Part shown: positions 24,541 through 32,336 of the stretch, one piece after another | Position numbering within the stretch: the stretch's first letter is position 1 | How the letters are laid out: every line of letters starts with the position of its first letter | NCBI GenBank assembly: GCA_902826565.1 | Contig: CADEFF010000002.1 | Span: 87,097-151,096 of the forward strand | Reading direction: 5' to 3' | DNA length: 64,000 nt | From: an uncultured Rhodospirillaceae bacterium | Lineage (GTDB): Bacteria; Pseudomonadota; Alphaproteobacteria; Dongiales; Dongiaceae | Made by a program: the position numbers and the translations under genes | The notes under the pieces: generated by a model | Database searches by the model: none | The model's input: only the letters and a program-made list of their open reading frames with translations | Told to the model about the DNA's origin: nothing

Positions 24541-26526
24541 GTGCTATCCCTGCGATTCCTGGGTGAACCTCGGGTCGAGCGCGACGGGCGCGTGCTGGAG
24601 CTGCCGCCGTCCAGGAAGACCCGCGCCTTGCTCGCCTATCTCGCGATCACCGGCCGCCTGCATCGGCGCGAACGTCTTTGCGCCCTGCTTTGGGAAGTTC
24701 CGGACGATCCGCGCGGCGCTCTCCGCTGGAGCCTCAGCAAGATCCGGGCGCTCGTGGACGAGCCGGGCATGCCGCGCATCGTCGCCGACCGCGAGGCGAT
24801 CAAGTTCGACGCGAGAGGCGCCAGGGTCGACGTCCTCGATCTGCGCCGGGCGTCCGGCAGCGCTCTCGACAGGATGGCTACCCGCGATCTCGCGGAAATT
24901 GCGGGAACTACCGCGGGCGAGTTTCTCGAAGGCCACGATCTGCCTGAAAGCCACGAGTTCCATGCCTGGTGTATCGCCGAGCGGGAGGAAACGCGGAGCC
25001 TGCGCGCGCGGCTGCTCGCGACCCTGGTCGAGCGGCTGAAGGCGGAGCCCGAAGCGGCGCTGCCGCATGCCAGGGCGCTCGCGGGGCTGGAGTCGCACGA
25101 CGAGGCGGCCTGGGCATCGTTCGTCCGGCTGCTGGCAGCTACCGGTCGGCGCCGCGAAGCGGAAGATCAATGCGATCTCGGCCGCCGGGTGCTCGCCGAA
25201 GCGGGCCTCGAGGCCAGCGGCCCGCTGCTCAAGGTCTGGCGAAATCTGCACAAGACGCGCAGTGCCGACGCCACGCCGAGGGCCGGGCGCGCCTCATCCG
25301 TGCCTGCGGCGGCCCGGCCCGCGATCCTGCCGCGCTATCCCTCGGTCGCCGTCCTTCCGTTCCGGGCGGTCGGAAGCGATTCCGCCATCGCGCATCTGGC
25401 CGAGGCGATCACCGAGGATCTCGTCACCAGCCTGTCGCGCGACCGCAGCATGGCGGTCATCGGCCATGGCGCCTTCCTCGGGATCGAGACCCTGCCCCTC
25501 GATCTGCGCGGCGCCGCGCAGCAGATCGGCGTCCAGTATCTGGTCGAGGGCAGCGTCCGCCGTGCCGGCGACACGCTGGTGCTCGCGGTCCGGCTCGTCG
25601 ACGCGCGCGACGCCAAGCATATCTGGGCGGAGCGGAGCCATCGGAAGCTCGATGCAAGCCTCGCGCTCGACGAGCAGTTCACGCGAAAGATCGCCGCGGC
25701 CATTCGCGGCGAGATCGAATCGTCGGAAACCGCGAACGCCCAGGGCATCGACGCCGACCAGCTCGATATCCGGGCCTCCTACCATATGGGCCTTCGCGAA
25801 ATGTATCGCTTCACCCGCGCCGGCCTCGTCGCGGCGCAGGCGCATCTGGAGCGGGCGATACGGCTCGACCCGAACTACGCCGCCTCACATGCGCGGCTGT
25901 CCTATGTGCATATCCAGCATTACTGGTACGGGTCTGGCGAAGCGCGCGAAACCGCGCTCGACGAGGCGCTCGCGTCCGCCCGGCGCGCGGTGGCGCTTGA
26001 TCCCAAGGACGCGCTCGGCCATTTCTCGATGGGCCGCGTCCATGCGCTCCGCCGCCAGTTCGATCTGGCCATGCCCGCGCTCGAGACGGCGATCGGGCTC
26101 AATCCCAGCCTCGCACAGGCCTATTTCGGCCTCGGCCAGGCGTCCTGGTATGCCGGGCGGATCAGGGACGCGGTCGCGCTCCTCGGCACCGCGATCGAGC
26201 TCAACCCGCATGACCCGCATCTCTGGTCGTTCTATCACGACCAGTCGGAAGCCTATTATGCGCTCGGGCAGTTTGCCGAGGCGGAGCGCAGCGCACGCGC
26301 GGCGGCGCGCCTGCCGAATGCAACCCATTGGCCATGGGTCACGCTGGCTTCGGTGCTCGGTGCCGCGAACAAGCCGGAGCCGGCCGCCGATGCCCTGCGC
26401 GAGCTGCTCCTGCGGCGACCGGACTACAGCCTCGCCCGCGCCGCGAACGACTTCGCTCACCTCTCCGACAACACTTTCGTTGCACAATATCTCGACGGGC
26501 TGAAGAAGGCCGGCCTGCCGGCGTGA
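24541..26526 (+). CDS. SARP/BTAD-type transcriptional regulator with TolB-like and TPR domains
   Basis: This 661-residue protein has, in order: a winged-helix DNA-binding domain (about 1-90; SRKTRALLAYLAITG, LLWEVPDDPRGALRWSLSKI); a bacterial transcriptional activator helical repeat (about 100-230); a TolB-N-like segment (YPSVAVLPFRAVG, LVEGSVRRAGDTLVLAVRLV, about 260-400); and C-terminal tetratricopeptide repeats. This matches the family related to CadC/adenylate-cyclase-linked regulators common in rhizobia and Rhodospirillales. I start at the GTG at 24541 because GAGG lies six bases before it. An in-frame GTG at 24412 would add a Gly/Arg-rich leader without similarity. It may control the divergent DUF1127/di-iron unit. 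Ligand unknown. Confidence 0.82.
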   Translation: MLSLRFLGEPRVERDGRVLELPPSRKTRALLAYLAITGRLHRRERLCALLWEVPDDPRGALRWSLSKIRALVDEPGMPRIVADREAIKFDARGARVDVLDLRRASGSALDRMATRDLAEIAGTTAGEFLEGHDLPESHEFHAWCIAEREETRSLRARLLATLVERLKAEPEAALPHARALAGLESHDEAAWASFVRLLAATGRRREAEDQCDLGRRVLAEAGLEASGPLLKVWRNLHKTRSADATPRAGRASSVPAAARPAILPRYPSVAVLPFRAVGSDSAIAHLAEAITEDLVTSLSRDRSMAVIGHGAFLGIETLPLDLRGAAQQIGVQYLVEGSVRRAGDTLVLAVRLVDARDAKHIWAERSHRKLDASLALDEQFTRKIAAAIRGEIESSETANAQGIDADQLDIRASYHMGLREMYRFTRAGLVAAQAHLERAIRLDPNYAASHARLSYVHIQHYWYGSGEARETALDEALASARRAVALDPKDALGHFSMGRVHALRRQFDLAMPALETAIGLNPSLAQAYFGLGQASWYAGRIRDAVALLGTAIELNPHDPHLWSFYHDQSEAYYALGQFAEAERSARAAARLPNATHWPWVTLASVLGAANKPEPAADALRELLLRRPDYSLARAANDFAHLSDNTFVAQYLDGLKKAGLPA

Positions 26527-26555
26527 CGTCGCCGGCTCCCGAACCGGCGACGTCC

Positions 26556-27629
26556 CTAAAGATTCGCCTTGCGGATCGCGTCGATCACGGCGTCGGTGAC
26601 CTGCTCGGTCGTGGCGGTGCCGCCGACGTCCGGCGTGAGGATGCCGGCGCCGGTGACGCGCGTGACCGCGGCCATAAGCCGTGCGGCGGCCTCCGGCAGA
26701 CCCAGATGCTCCAGCATCTGCGCCGCCGTCCAGAAGGACGCGACCGGATTGGCGATGCCCTTCCCCGCGATATCGAAGGCCGAGCCGTGAATCGGCTCGA
26801 ACATCGAGGGAAACCGGCGCTCAGGATCGATGTTCGCGGTCGGCGCGACGCCGATGCTGCCGGCGAGCGCGCCGGCGAGATCCGACAGGATATCGGCATG
26901 GAGGTTGGTGGCGACGATGGTATCCAGGCTCTGCGGCCGCAAGGTCATCCGGACGGTCATTGCATCGACCAGCATCCTGTCCCAGGCGACGTCGGGAAAA
27001 TCGCGCGCGACCTCGGCAGCGATCTCGTCCCACATCACCAGGCCGTAACGCTGCGCGTTGGATTTGGTGACCACGGTCAGCAGCTTGCGCGGCCGTGACT
27101 GCGCAATCCCGAAGGCGTAGCGCATGATGCGGGTGACGCCCGCCCGCGTGAAGATGGCGACCTCGGTCGCGATCTCCTCCGGCAGGCCGCGATGCGCGCG
27201 GCCGCCATGGCCGGCATATTCCCCTTCCGAGTTTTCGCGGACGATGACCCAATCGAGATCTTCGGCCCGCACGCCGCGCAGCGGCGACGCGATGCCCGGC
27301 AGGATCTTCGTCGGCCTCACATTGGCATATTGGTCGAAGGCCTGGCAGATCCGGAGACGCAGGCCCCAGAGCGTCACATCGTCCGGGATGTCGGGCGCGC
27401 CGACGGCGCCGAAATAGATCGCATCGAAGCGCTTCAGCGTGTCGAGCCCGTCGGCCGGCATCATGACGCCGTGCCGGCGATAATGGGCCGAACCCCAGTC
27501 GAAAGTCTCGATGCGAAGCCGCAGATCGCCGAGCCGCTGCTCGAGCGCGCTCAGAACCCGCAAGCCCGCGCCGATGACCTCCGGCCCGATCCCGTCGGCC
27601 GGGATGGCGGCAATCGCATATTCCTTCAT
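26556..27629 (-). CDS. Tartrate/D-malate dehydrogenase-type isocitrate/isopropylmalate dehydrogenase family enzyme
   Basis: The 357-residue protein starts with IAAIPADGIGPEVIGAGLRV and carries WVIVRENSEGEYAGHGGRAH, TVVTKSNAQRYG, the NLHADILSDLAGALAGSIG metal-site region and EPIHGSAFDIAGKGIANPVA. These are family hallmarks of beta-decarboxylating dehydrogenases. The ENSEGEY pattern with an early GAVGAPDIPDDVTLWGLRL favours tartrate dehydrogenase/decarboxylase or D-malate dehydrogenase over LeuB. It oxidises a 2-hydroxyacid with NAD+ and a divalent metal. It is the last gene of the minus-strand cluster, 106 bases after the acyl-CoA dehydrogenase. Start chosen at the ATG at 27629. Confidence 0.87.
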   Translation of the reverse strand: MKEYAIAAIPADGIGPEVIGAGLRVLSALEQRLGDLRLRIETFDWGSAHYRRHGVMMPADGLDTLKRFDAIYFGAVGAPDIPDDVTLWGLRLRICQAFDQYANVRPTKILPGIASPLRGVRAEDLDWVIVRENSEGEYAGHGGRAHRGLPEEIATEVAIFTRAGVTRIMRYAFGIAQSRPRKLLTVVTKSNAQRYGLVMWDEIAAEVARDFPDVAWDRMLVDAMTVRMTLRPQSLDTIVATNLHADILSDLAGALAGSIGVAPTANIDPERRFPSMFEPIHGSAFDIAGKGIANPVASFWTAAQMLEHLGLPEAAARLMAAVTRVTGAGILTPDVGGTATTEQVTDAVIDAIRKANL

Positions 27630-27735
27630 CTCGGCCCCACCCTTCCGGCGACGATCGCGCCCACCGCCCTGGCGCCCGCGCGACCTCGAAGCGATGGTGC
27701 GCGAGCCCGCCGCCTTCATCAAGGAGAGGCTTCGC

Positions 27736-29517
27736 TCAGGCGTCCGGCCAGAAATAATCGGGCGGCGGCGTCATCATCGTTTCGGCGCCGGCCTGGAGCG
27801 ACTGCCAGTGTCCTTCGGCCATCGGCAGCATGCGCCGATAGAAGAACCGCGCGGTCATGATCTTGCCGGCGAGGAATCCGTCGTCATTGCCGCGTTCGAG
27901 GCCGGCCTCGGCCACCCGCGCCATCTTCAGCCACTGCCAGGCGAACAGGGTCAGGCCGAACATGCGCTGAAAATCCGTGCCGGCCGCACCGGCCTCCGAC
28001 GGATCGGCCGCGCTGCGTTCCCTGATCCAGTCGGCGGCCTGCGCGAGACGCGCCCGCGCCTGGGCGAGGCCTGCCGCCAGGTCGGCGAGCGCCGGCGGTG
28101 CCGCCGCCGCCTCCGTTTCGAGCTCGGCGAGAAAGCGGCGCCAGAGCGCGCCGTCGTCCCGCGGGATCTGGCGGCGGATCAGGTCGAGCGCCAGCATCCC
28201 GTTGGCGCCTTCCTGGATCGGGTTCAACCGCACCTCGCGCAGGAGCTGCTCCACGCCGTTGGCGCGTATGTAGCCATGACCGCCCAGCACCTGCAGGCAG
28301 TCATTCGTGCACCAGACGCCGAAATCGGCGAGCGTCGCCTTGGTGGTGGAGGTGAGGAAGCCGAGCCAGTCCGCCGCCGCCTTGCGACGCGCCGGGTCGG
28401 GATGGCGCTCGGCGATATCCACCTCGAGACCGAGCCCGAGATAGAGCGCACGGGCCGCCTCGATATAGCCGCGCACGCCGAGCAGCATGCGCCGCACATC
28501 GGGATGGCAGAGGATCGGATCGGCCGGCAGTTCGGGATGCGCGGGCTTTCCCGGCGCGCGACCCTGCAGTCTTTGGCGGGCATAGGCGGCCGCGATCTGA
28601 TAGGCGGCCTCCGTGGCGGCCATGCCCTGCGATCCCACCATGAGCCGTGCCGCGTTGACCATGTCGAACATGGCGGCGAGGCCCTTGCCGCGCTCGCCGA
28701 TGAGCCAGGCCGTGGCGCCGTCGAACGCCATCTGGCAGGTGGCGGAGGCCGCATAGGCCATCTTGTCTTCGAGCGTCACCGCGACGAGACCGTTGCGCGC
28801 GCCGTCCGGCAGGATTTTCGGCGTGAGGAAGAGGCTGAGCCCGCGCGATCCCGGCGGGTCGCCGACCGCGCGCGCCAGCACCAGATGCACGATGTTCTCC
28901 GTCAAATCGTGCTCGCCCGCGGAGATGAAGATCTTGGTGCCGGTAAGCCGCCAGGAGCCGTCGGCCGTCGGCTCGGCGCGCGTTCGCGCCAGCCCGACGT
29001 CGGTGCCGCAATGCGGCTCGGTCATGCACATGGTGCCGCCGAACCGGCCGCTCGCGAGCCCCTCGGAATAGACGGCCTGCAGCGCCGGCGAGGCGTGGCG
29101 CTGCACCATGTGATAGACCATGGCGAAGAGGCCGAAATAATCCGAGGCCGCGATCGAGGCCGCGCTGGTCAGCTCGTTGAGCACGAAGGCAAGCATCTGC
29201 GGCAGGCCCTGCCCGCCATGCTCCGGCCTGGCGCAGAGGCCGCTCCAACCGCCCGCGACGAAGGCCGCGTAGGCGGCGCGGATGCCGGGCGGCGTGGTGA
29301 CCACACCCTTCTCCATCCGGCAGCCCTCCGCCTCGCTCGCCTGGTTCTGCGGCTGGATCTGCTCCGCCGCCATCTTGCCTGCTTCCTCCAGCACCTGGTC
29401 GATCAGGTCCCGGTCGACGCCCGGAAAGGCGCCGGTTTCGGCCAGCACCCGCTCGGTCTGCAGCAGATCGTGGACCACGAAGCGGATATCGCGCAGCGGT
29501 GGGCTATAGCTCGGCAT
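27736..29517 (-). CDS. Acyl-CoA dehydrogenase (DmdC-like long form)
   Basis: At 593 residues this is longer than classic acyl-CoA dehydrogenases and fits the subfamily with an N-terminal extension and a C-terminal helical domain, which includes 3-methylmercaptopropionyl-CoA dehydrogenase DmdC. Visible motifs are MCMTEPHCGTDVGLART (FAD and substrate binding, about 164-180), LTGTKIFISAGEHD, LGGHGYIRANGVEQLLRE and the catalytic Glu436 in NPIQEGANGM. It introduces a 2,3-double bond into an acyl-CoA, passing electrons to ETF. The upstream genes are redox enzymes and the divergent gene makes acyl-CoA, so the unit may activate and desaturate one substrate. True substrate unknown. Confidence 0.9.
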   Translation of the reverse strand: MPSYSPPLRDIRFVVHDLLQTERVLAETGAFPGVDRDLIDQVLEEAGKMAAEQIQPQNQASEAEGCRMEKGVVTTPPGIRAAYAAFVAGGWSGLCARPEHGGQGLPQMLAFVLNELTSAASIAASDYFGLFAMVYHMVQRHASPALQAVYSEGLASGRFGGTMCMTEPHCGTDVGLARTRAEPTADGSWRLTGTKIFISAGEHDLTENIVHLVLARAVGDPPGSRGLSLFLTPKILPDGARNGLVAVTLEDKMAYAASATCQMAFDGATAWLIGERGKGLAAMFDMVNAARLMVGSQGMAATEAAYQIAAAYARQRLQGRAPGKPAHPELPADPILCHPDVRRMLLGVRGYIEAARALYLGLGLEVDIAERHPDPARRKAAADWLGFLTSTTKATLADFGVWCTNDCLQVLGGHGYIRANGVEQLLREVRLNPIQEGANGMLALDLIRRQIPRDDGALWRRFLAELETEAAAAPPALADLAAGLAQARARLAQAADWIRERSAADPSEAGAAGTDFQRMFGLTLFAWQWLKMARVAEAGLERGNDDGFLAGKIMTARFFYRRMLPMAEGHWQSLQAGAETMMTPPPDYFWPDA

Positions 29518-29544
29518 GGCCGGCCCTTTCTGAAGCTTCCCGCG

Positions 29545-30420
29545 TCATGGCTCGCTGCGTGGCCGGAGGAATTCGGGGAAACAGGCGGCGATCTCCCGGT
29601 CGCCCGCGCCATGCGCGATGGCGCTGGACATCAGCCCATGCACCTCCGCGAGGATCGGCACGGCGGCGCCGCTCCGGCGCGCCACCTCGAGAATCCCCGC
29701 GACCGCCTTGTGATGCACCGAGATGGAGGCCTCGCGGGCGGGCGCGAAGCGGCCGGTGGCGATCTCCTTGGCGGCGCGTTCGATGTTTCCGTAAAGCGGC
29801 CCCAGAAGGCTCATCGCGACCTCGGTATAGACCGTGGTGTCGAGCCCGGCCGCCCTGGCGAGCGCCGCCGCCTGGAGATAGGACATCATCCAGGCGTAGT
29901 TCCGCGCGAGCAGCACATTGTCGTAGGTCTTGGCGAGCCCCGGCGCCGTGCCGACATGACGGTGGCGCGGCCCGATCGGCGCGAGGTGCGGCAGGAGCTC
30001 GCGATGCAGCGATTCGTCGCCCGAATGGACGAAGAGTACGCGGTCGCTGCCGATGTCCGAGGGGAAGCCCAGCACCGCGACATCGAGCGAACGCGCGGCC
30101 TCGCCCCGCGCCCAGGCGTCGAAAGCGATGGCGTCGTCGGGCAGGCCCGAGCAGAGCTGCACCAGGATCTTGCCTGTGAGCCGGCCGGCGAGCGGACGCA
30201 GCGCCTCCTCCGTGCTGGGATAGCTCAGCATGACCAGCAGCAGGAGGTCCGCTTCGGCCGCGGCCGTCTCGAGTTGCGGATGGACGGTGGCGCCGGCGGC
30301 CGACAGCGCCGGGAAGTCGCGCGGGGTGCGATTCCACCCGACGACCTTGCGCCCTCCCTTCGCGAGGGCTGTCCCCAGCGCCTGCCCCATATTTCCGAGA
30401 CCGATAATACCGATGCGCAT
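29545..30420 (-). CDS. NADP-binding beta-hydroxyacid dehydrogenase/imine reductase-like protein
   Basis: A 291-residue protein with an N-terminal Rossmann fold (IGIIGLGNMGQALGTALAKGG) and WNRTP after strand 2, which favours NADPH. The C-terminal helical domain has PGLAKTYDNVLLARNYAWM, with Lys164 and Asn168 at the positions of the beta-hydroxyacid dehydrogenase catalytic Lys and Asn. The substrate loop reads LGFPSDIGSDRVLFVHSGD instead of the usual APVSGG, and the YDxxLL context is what I recall from imine reductases. It could therefore reduce a ketoacid or an imine. It lies between the Gfo/Idh and acyl-CoA dehydrogenase genes with short gaps. Confidence 0.85.
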   Translation of the reverse strand: MRIGIIGLGNMGQALGTALAKGGRKVVGWNRTPRDFPALSAAGATVHPQLETAAAEADLLLLVMLSYPSTEEALRPLAGRLTGKILVQLCSGLPDDAIAFDAWARGEAARSLDVAVLGFPSDIGSDRVLFVHSGDESLHRELLPHLAPIGPRHRHVGTAPGLAKTYDNVLLARNYAWMMSYLQAAALARAAGLDTTVYTEVAMSLLGPLYGNIERAAKEIATGRFAPAREASISVHHKAVAGILEVARRSGAAVPILAEVHGLMSSAIAHGAGDREIAACFPEFLRPRSEP

Positions 30421-30487
30421 CGTGTTTTCCTTTCCGTATCGACCGCGCGCAGGGATCCGGCGCCATAGCCGCGCCGAGCCCGAGCGC

Positions 30488-31534
30488 CTAGCGATAGGCG
30501 ATCAGAAGCGTTTCGAGCGTGGCAAGCCCGACCTCGCCCGGCGTGGTCGCCGGCCGATCGGCCTGCACATCCTCGATAAGGCACTGCATCTGCGCGCGGA
30601 AGTGATCCGGGGCCGCCTTTCCCTGCAACGGGATCTGGCGCACGCCCTCGGGCCCGAACGCATAGAGCAGATTCGCATAGTGAAAGATGCGGAGCGCACC
30701 CGTGGATCCGTAGAAATGGATCGAGCTCGGATGCCTGATCCAGCCGCCCGCCTTCACATAGCCGTCCACGTCCCACCCGTCGCCGAGCGAGAAGAGCCCC
30801 TCGTTCGGCAGCTCCGTCGGAAAGGTGCATTCGTTGTAGATGAGCTCGGCGGCGGCCCCGTTGTCGTAGTCGAGATGGAGATGCTCGGTACGCATCGGCT
30901 GGCCCGACCGGTTGCCCCGGCCATGGCCGCCCACGACTTTCGCGCCGGAGAGCCAGGCGAATACGTCGATCAGATGGATGCCGTGATCGACCAGCCCCAT
31001 CGGGAAGCCGCCCGGCCCCCCGACCGGATAGTGCGAAGGCGGCATCGGCCTGATGGCAGCCGTGCCCTTTCCGCCGAGCGCATGTTCCCGCATCAGGGCG
31101 ATCTCGCCGATGGCGCCCGCCTGCAGCAGCTCTCGTGCCCGGCGGACCGCCGGGAGAAAGCGGTAGGTGGAGCCGTAGAAGAGCCGCACGCCCGCCTCGG
31201 CGCAGACGGCGATCATCCGGCGCGCGCTCTCGGGCGTGAGCGCGATCGGCTTTTCCACCAGCACCTGGATCTTCTTCGCGGCGGCGAGTTCGGTCAGCGC
31301 CTCGTGGCTTGCGGCGGGGGTCGCGATGCAGACGATGTCGAGACGCGCCTCCTCCAGCATCCTTCGCGCATCGGCATAGGTGACGATGCCGCGCGACGCA
31401 TCGAGCGCCGACAAGGCATGGCTGTCGGAATCGGCGACCGCCACCAGCCGGCCGCCCGTCAGCTCGCGATAGGCCTCGGCATGGATCTTTCCCACGACGC
31501 CGAGCCCGATCAGTCCGATGCGCAATTCCGCCAT
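30488..31534 (-). CDS. Gfo/Idh/MocA family oxidoreductase
   Basis: A 348-residue NAD(P)-dependent dehydrogenase with N-terminal Rossmann motif IGLIGLGVVGKIHAEAY and the family signature EKPIALT (Lys95). The C-terminal half-open beta domain includes GGFPMGLVDHGIHLIDVFAWL, with the Asp/His that act in catalysis. Family members oxidise or reduce sugars, inositols and related polyols. It starts 3 bases after the GntR gene, so it is almost certainly controlled with it. The specific substrate cannot be assigned. Confidence 0.9.
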   Translation of the reverse strand: MAELRIGLIGLGVVGKIHAEAYRELTGGRLVAVADSDSHALSALDASRGIVTYADARRMLEEARLDIVCIATPAASHEALTELAAAKKIQVLVEKPIALTPESARRMIAVCAEAGVRLFYGSTYRFLPAVRRARELLQAGAIGEIALMREHALGGKGTAAIRPMPPSHYPVGGPGGFPMGLVDHGIHLIDVFAWLSGAKVVGGHGRGNRSGQPMRTEHLHLDYDNGAAAELIYNECTFPTELPNEGLFSLGDGWDVDGYVKAGGWIRHPSSIHFYGSTGALRIFHYANLLYAFGPEGVRQIPLQGKAAPDHFRAQMQCLIEDVQADRPATTPGEVGLATLETLLIAYR

Positions 31535-31537
31535 GGC

Positions 31538-32236
31538 CTACCCGTCCTCTGCCGCGAACGTCGCGACGCGCTTCAATATTTCGCCGGCCTTGTCGATATC
31601 GGCCGCCAGCGCCGCCTGGGCGGCGGCGGCATCCCCGCGCTTCAGCGCGACGATCACCGGCCGGTGCGTCGCATGCGTCACCTGCGGCCGTTCGCCATCG
31701 GGAAAGACGAAAGTCAGATAGGGACCGATCTGAAGCCAGAGCGATTCGATGATCGGCATCAGCACGGCCGACCCGGCGGCCTCGTAGATTGTGAAGTGAA
31801 ATTCCTGGTTGAGCTCGATGAAGCGCTCGCGCCGGACCCGGCGCGACGCCGCCGCCATCTCCGCATCGATCTCCTCCAGGCGCAGGAGCGTCTCGCGATC
31901 GATGCGGCTCGCCGCTTCGGCGGCGGCGAACCCTTCGATCCGCATGCGGATCCGGCGGAGATCGTCGAACTGCGCCACCGTCATGAGGGGCGTGCCGAAG
32001 GAGCGGTTGGGCAGCATGGCGAGCGCACGTTCGGCCACGAGCTGGCGCAGCGCCTCGCGCACCGGCATGGCGCTGGTCTTCAGCGCCCCCGCAAGCGCGC
32101 GGATGGTGAGCGAGCGGCCGGGTGGAAAGGCGCCGCGCATCAGCGCCTGGCGCAGCGCGCGATAGACGCGCTCCTGCAAATTCTCGCGCGACATCGGCGC
32201 GATTTCCCTGAGTTCCGCCTGAAGGGGCATCGCCAT
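31538..32236 (-). CDS. GntR family transcriptional regulator (FCD subfamily)
   Basis: A 232-residue regulator with an N-terminal winged helix (ENLQERVYRALRQALMRGAF, LAGALKTSAMPVREALRQLV) and a C-terminal FCD domain (RIRMRIEGFAAAEAA, FHFTIYEAAGSAVLMPIIESLW, THRPVIVALKRGD). It heads the minus-strand catabolic run and faces the acyl-CoA synthetase gene, so it probably controls both arms through the palindrome at 32275-32290. I chose the ATG at 32236; an ATG at 32230 is also possible, and the frame stays open to 32422 across the operator, which argues against a longer form. Confidence 0.88.
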   Translation of the reverse strand: MAMPLQAELREIAPMSRENLQERVYRALRQALMRGAFPPGRSLTIRALAGALKTSAMPVREALRQLVAERALAMLPNRSFGTPLMTVAQFDDLRRIRMRIEGFAAAEAASRIDRETLLRLEEIDAEMAAASRRVRRERFIELNQEFHFTIYEAAGSAVLMPIIESLWLQIGPYLTFVFPDGERPQVTHATHRPVIVALKRGDAAAAQAALAADIDKAGEILKRVATFAAEDG

Positions 32237-32261
32237 GCGGCCCGAGCTTAAGTCTCCGGCC

Positions 32262-32290
32262 TTGACATTACAAGTGTTGTGATCACAGCA
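32262..32290. promoter_or_regulatory. Divergent promoter/operator region with 16-bp palindrome
   Basis: TGTTGTGATCACAGCA (32275-32290) is an inverted repeat with a perfect 10-bp core (TGTGATCACA) and a single mismatched pair. TTGACA at 32262-32267 could be the -35 element of the rightward acyl-CoA synthetase gene, with the palindrome covering the spacer and -10 region; no good -10 is visible. The site lies 38-54 bases before the GntR start and 47 bases before the synthetase start, as expected for a regulator of both arms. Confidence 0.5.
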
Positions 32291-32336
32291 TATCGACCTC
32301 AGGCCGCGAGGACGGCAGGATCGGGCGGGACAAGGG

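Noticed and set aside
27511..30468. Plus-strand frame of 985 codons across the acyl-CoA dehydrogenase region
   Set aside because: Spans several well-supported minus-strand genes and the gaps between them, with Arg/His/Ala-rich, motif-free translation.
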